Source: Sediminibacterium sp. (lineage in GTDB: Bacteria; Bacteroidota; Bacteroidia; Chitinophagales; Chitinophagaceae). From it: a stretch of 9,604 nucleotides of DNA. The position numbers and the translations under genes were made by a program. The notes under the pieces are model-generated. The model searched no databases, was not told the DNA's origin, and saw only the letters and a list, made by a program, of their open reading frames with translations. The stretch is from positions 1 through 9,604 of the forward strand of contig JAGNTI010000042.1 in assembly GCA_017987615.1 (NCBI GenBank). Reading direction: 5' to 3'. Below, one piece after another: positions 8,050 to 9,604 of the stretch; the stretch's first letter is position 1, and the number at the start of each line of letters is the position of its first letter.

Positions 8050-8059
8050 TAGTAGAAGG

Positions 8060-8698
8060 ATGGCTAAAAGCGCAAGAGAAAATATTTTACAAAAGATAAA
8101 ACAGGCACTGGCGAAGCCAGTGCCTGTGCCATTTTCGGCGGTTGATTCGGTTTCAACAACATACCCAACCACCAAAGAAGACCTTTCGGTATTGTTTGCC
8201 GAAAACTTTTCTGGCTTACAAGGCAAGTTTGCATTTTGTGCTAGTGAAAAAGAACTCGCCTCGCAGTTAAGTATGCTTTTTATTCAGCGCAATTGGAAGC
8301 AAACCTATTGCCGCGAAAATGCATTAATTGAAATGCTAACCACAGCAGGCTTTGGTGGCATGCAATCTGAAGATTTAGAATATTGTGATGCAGCTATTAC
8401 AAGTTGCGATCATTTAATTGCCAGAACCGGAAGTATGATACTTTCTGCTGGACAAGAGAGTGGTAGAACTGTGAGTGTGTATGCGCCTATTCATATTTGT
8501 ATCGCTTACACCGATCAAGTGGTGTATGATATTGCAGATGGTTTAAAAGCTGTGACCAAACATTATGGCAATCAGTTGCCTTCATTAATTACGCTTGCGA
8601 GTGGTCCTAGTAGAACTGCGGATATTGAAAAAACACTCGTAGTAGGCGTGCATGGTCCCAAAGAAGTGTACTGTTTTTTAGTAGACAGAAATAAATAA
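8060..8698 (+). CDS. LUD-domain protein, LutC/YkgG-like
   Basis: A 212-residue cytoplasmic protein of the LUD (DUF162) family. LutC, the best-known member, takes part in lactate oxidation with LutA and LutB, but no lutA or lutB is here, so that role should not be assumed. Family signatures are ARTGSMIL (121-128), a following SVYAPIHICIA segment (139-149), and a C-terminal ASGPSRTADIE (180-190) with GVHGPKEV (196-203). The N-terminal helix is followed by a Pro/Val linker whose DNA forms a perfect hairpin (8101-8127). The start ATG 8060 is 10 bp after the ftsH stop; AGAAGG sits directly against the ATG with no spacer, which is unusual. The same frame is open upstream into ftsH from 7949, but that part is a shadow of the ftsH tail. 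A LUD gene directly after ftsH is, as I recall, common in Bacteroidota. Confidence 0.88.
   Translation: MAKSARENILQKIKQALAKPVPVPFSAVDSVSTTYPTTKEDLSVLFAENFSGLQGKFAFCASEKELASQLSMLFIQRNWKQTYCRENALIEMLTTAGFGGMQSEDLEYCDAAITSCDHLIARTGSMILSAGQESGRTVSVYAPIHICIAYTDQVVYDIADGLKAVTKHYGNQLPSLITLASGPSRTADIEKTLVVGVHGPKEVYCFLVDRNK
8101..8127. repeat. Perfect 12-bp inverted repeat with GAA loop inside the LUD gene
   Basis: The left arm ACAGGCACTGGC (8101-8112) and right arm GCCAGTGCCTGT (8116-8127) are exact reverse complements around GAA. Two thirds of the stem bases are G or C in a clearly AT-rich region. It starts 41 nt after the LUD ATG and encodes a stretch around ALAKPVPVP, a linker likely to tolerate change. 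The mRNA would form a stable 12-bp hairpin. Whether it is an attenuator, a processing or stability site for ftsH mRNA, a copy of a dispersed palindrome, or chance cannot be told from one copy. Confidence 0.85.
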
Positions 8699-9468
8699 TG
8701 CACATGACAGCTACTATTCATGCATCTTCTAGCCGTAAAATTTATTTGCTCTCCGATTTTCATTTGGGGGCACCTAATTATAGTGATAGTTTGGAGCGTG
8801 AAAAAAAAGTAGTTGCCTTTTTACAATCTATAGAGGATAGCGCAGCAGCTGTTTTTATTGTAGGAGATATTTTTGATTTTTGGTTTGAGTACGATCATGT
8901 CGTGCCCAAAGGTTTTGTACGCTTACTTGGGCAAATCGCTAAACTCACCGATAAAGGGATTCCGGTACATGTGTTTACTGGCAATCATGACTTATGGATG
9001 CGTGGTTATTTTGAAAATGAACTAGGCTGTAAAGTATACCATGCGCCACAAGAATTTAAGTTTAACAGTAAAGACTGCTATATCGCGCATGGCGATGGTT
9101 TAGGTCCTGGCGACGCTGGATATAAGTTTATCAAAAAAATATTTACCAATCCTTTTTGTAAATGGTTGTTTAAGTGGATGCATCCAGATGCGGGTATTGC
9201 ACTTGCCAATTATTTTAGCCGTAAAAGCAGGGCCAAAACGGGTAATGCAGATGCACAGTTTTTAGGTGAAGAAAACGAATGGCTTATTTGTTACAGCAAA
9301 GAAATTTTACAAAAAAAGCATTACGATTATTTGATTTTTGGTCACCGACATTTTCCACTTGATTTAACGATTGGAAACAGTCATTATATTAATTTAGGCG
9401 ATTGGATTCATAATTTCACATACGCTAGTTTTGATGGCGAAAAAATGGAAATTGATATATGGAGCTAA
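8698..9468 (+). CDS. lpxH: UDP-2,3-diacylglucosamine diphosphatase (LpxH-type metallophosphoesterase)
   Basis: LpxH cleaves UDP-2,3-diacylglucosamine to lipid X and UMP, a middle step of lipid A synthesis at the inner membrane. The 256 residues carry all calcineurin-like metal motifs: SDFHLG (D20, H22), GDIFDFW (D57), GNHD (96-98 for N, H, D), HGDG (H131) and GHRH (H216, H218). The GDIFDFWFEY sequence and the segment around FKWMHPDAG (158-166) fit LpxH better than generic phosphoesterases. The ATG overlaps the LUD stop by one base (TAATG), which suggests translational coupling; a second ATG two codons later is an alternative start. The next gene overlaps its end by 10 bp. An older annotation could read only 'metallophosphoesterase'. 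Confidence 0.9.
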   Translation: MHMTATIHASSSRKIYLLSDFHLGAPNYSDSLEREKKVVAFLQSIEDSAAAVFIVGDIFDFWFEYDHVVPKGFVRLLGQIAKLTDKGIPVHVFTGNHDLWMRGYFENELGCKVYHAPQEFKFNSKDCYIAHGDGLGPGDAGYKFIKKIFTNPFCKWLFKWMHPDAGIALANYFSRKSRAKTGNADAQFLGEENEWLICYSKEILQKKHYDYLIFGHRHFPLDLTIGNSHYINLGDWIHNFTYASFDGEKMEIDIWS

Positions 9469-9604
9469 AAATATTAGATAATACGGTGCAGGCTTATCTT
9501 ATAGTTATAGGCACCATACTTATTACATTGATTTTTAAAAAACTTATTTCTAAATTTTTAGCGAGTAAGCTTTTTAAACTAATCACCAATAGTAAGCACA
9601 ATTT
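9459..9604 (+). CDS. N-terminus of a membrane protein, possibly an MscS-type mechanosensitive channel (partial)
   Basis: The frame opens at ATG 9459, overlaps the last 10 bases of lpxH, and runs off the window after 48 codons. The visible protein has a short polar start (MELKILDNTV), then one hydrophobic stretch (AYLIVIGTILITLIF, about residues 12-26), then a Lys-rich region. This order resembles the beginning of small MscS-family channels in Bacteroidota, but no diagnostic pore or beta-domain sequence is inside the window. That it is a gene is fairly safe from the overlap and frame; the family is a guess. Confidence 0.55.
   Translation, partial: MELKILDNTVQAYLIVIGTILITLIFKKLISKFLASKLFKLITNSKHN

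Noticed and set aside
7949..8059. Thirty-seven-codon upstream extension of the LUD protein
   Set aside because: It lies wholly in the ftsH tail in another frame and resembles no LUD N-terminus; ATG 8060 is the natural start.
1..9604. Mobile element, CRISPR array, tRNA, rRNA, defence system or biosynthetic cluster
   Set aside because: No transposase, integrase, phage or toxin-antitoxin motif, regularly spaced direct repeats or RNA gene sequence was seen. All genes are core-type and alike in base composition.

Overview
The window is a compact, AT-rich piece of what looks like core chromosome from a Bacteroidota bacterium, most likely in or near the Chitinophagaceae. The evidence is: A-rich leaders with few good Shine-Dalgarno sites; exact matches to the Bacteroidota -7 promoter element (TAnnTTTG); an IPExxxVDY-family protein, a family confined to Bacteroidota as far as I know; a secreted M28 peptidase with a PDZ tail; and the order rsfS-ftsH-LUD protein. 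The family-level placement is inference from protein resemblance. LpxH indicates an outer membrane with lipid A. I see no insertion sequence, phage gene, CRISPR array, rRNA or tRNA, and no gene-free stretch above about 100 bp.

Layout. (1) 1-1431, minus: the first 477 codons of the ferrous iron transporter FeoB, cut by the window edge. (2) 1432-1530: a divergent promoter region in which the same 10-mer, TACTTTTGTA, occurs once on each strand. (3) 1531-3630, plus: a secreted M28 metallopeptidase with a C-terminal PDZ domain, then a small IPExxxVDY-family protein, ending in a candidate terminator that overlaps the end of the next, convergent gene. (4) 3647-5494, minus: birA (biotin-protein ligase) followed by selD (selenide, water dikinase, Cys form), 15 bp apart. 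(5) 5495-5564: a short divergent spacer. (6) 5565 to the window end, plus: a tight operon of rsfS, ftsH, a LutC-like LUD protein, lpxH, and the start of a membrane protein that may be an MscS-type channel. Gaps in this operon are 10 bp or overlaps.

How the genes fit together. The long plus-strand operon joins ribosome control (RsfS), membrane protein quality control (FtsH) and lipid A synthesis (LpxH). In Enterobacteria FtsH sets lipid A output by degrading LpxC, so finding lpxH in the ftsH transcript is suggestive but unproven here. The other genes are unrelated housekeeping functions: iron uptake, biotinylation, selenophosphate supply and extracytoplasmic proteolysis.

I do not see a convincing undescribed system. 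The most notable non-coding signal is a perfect 12-bp inverted repeat with a GAA loop inside the 5' end of the LUD gene (8101-8127). Next are the mirror-image promoters at feoB and the peptidase, the three genes that have no possible ATG start, and the Thr in place of Asn in the FeoB G4 motif.
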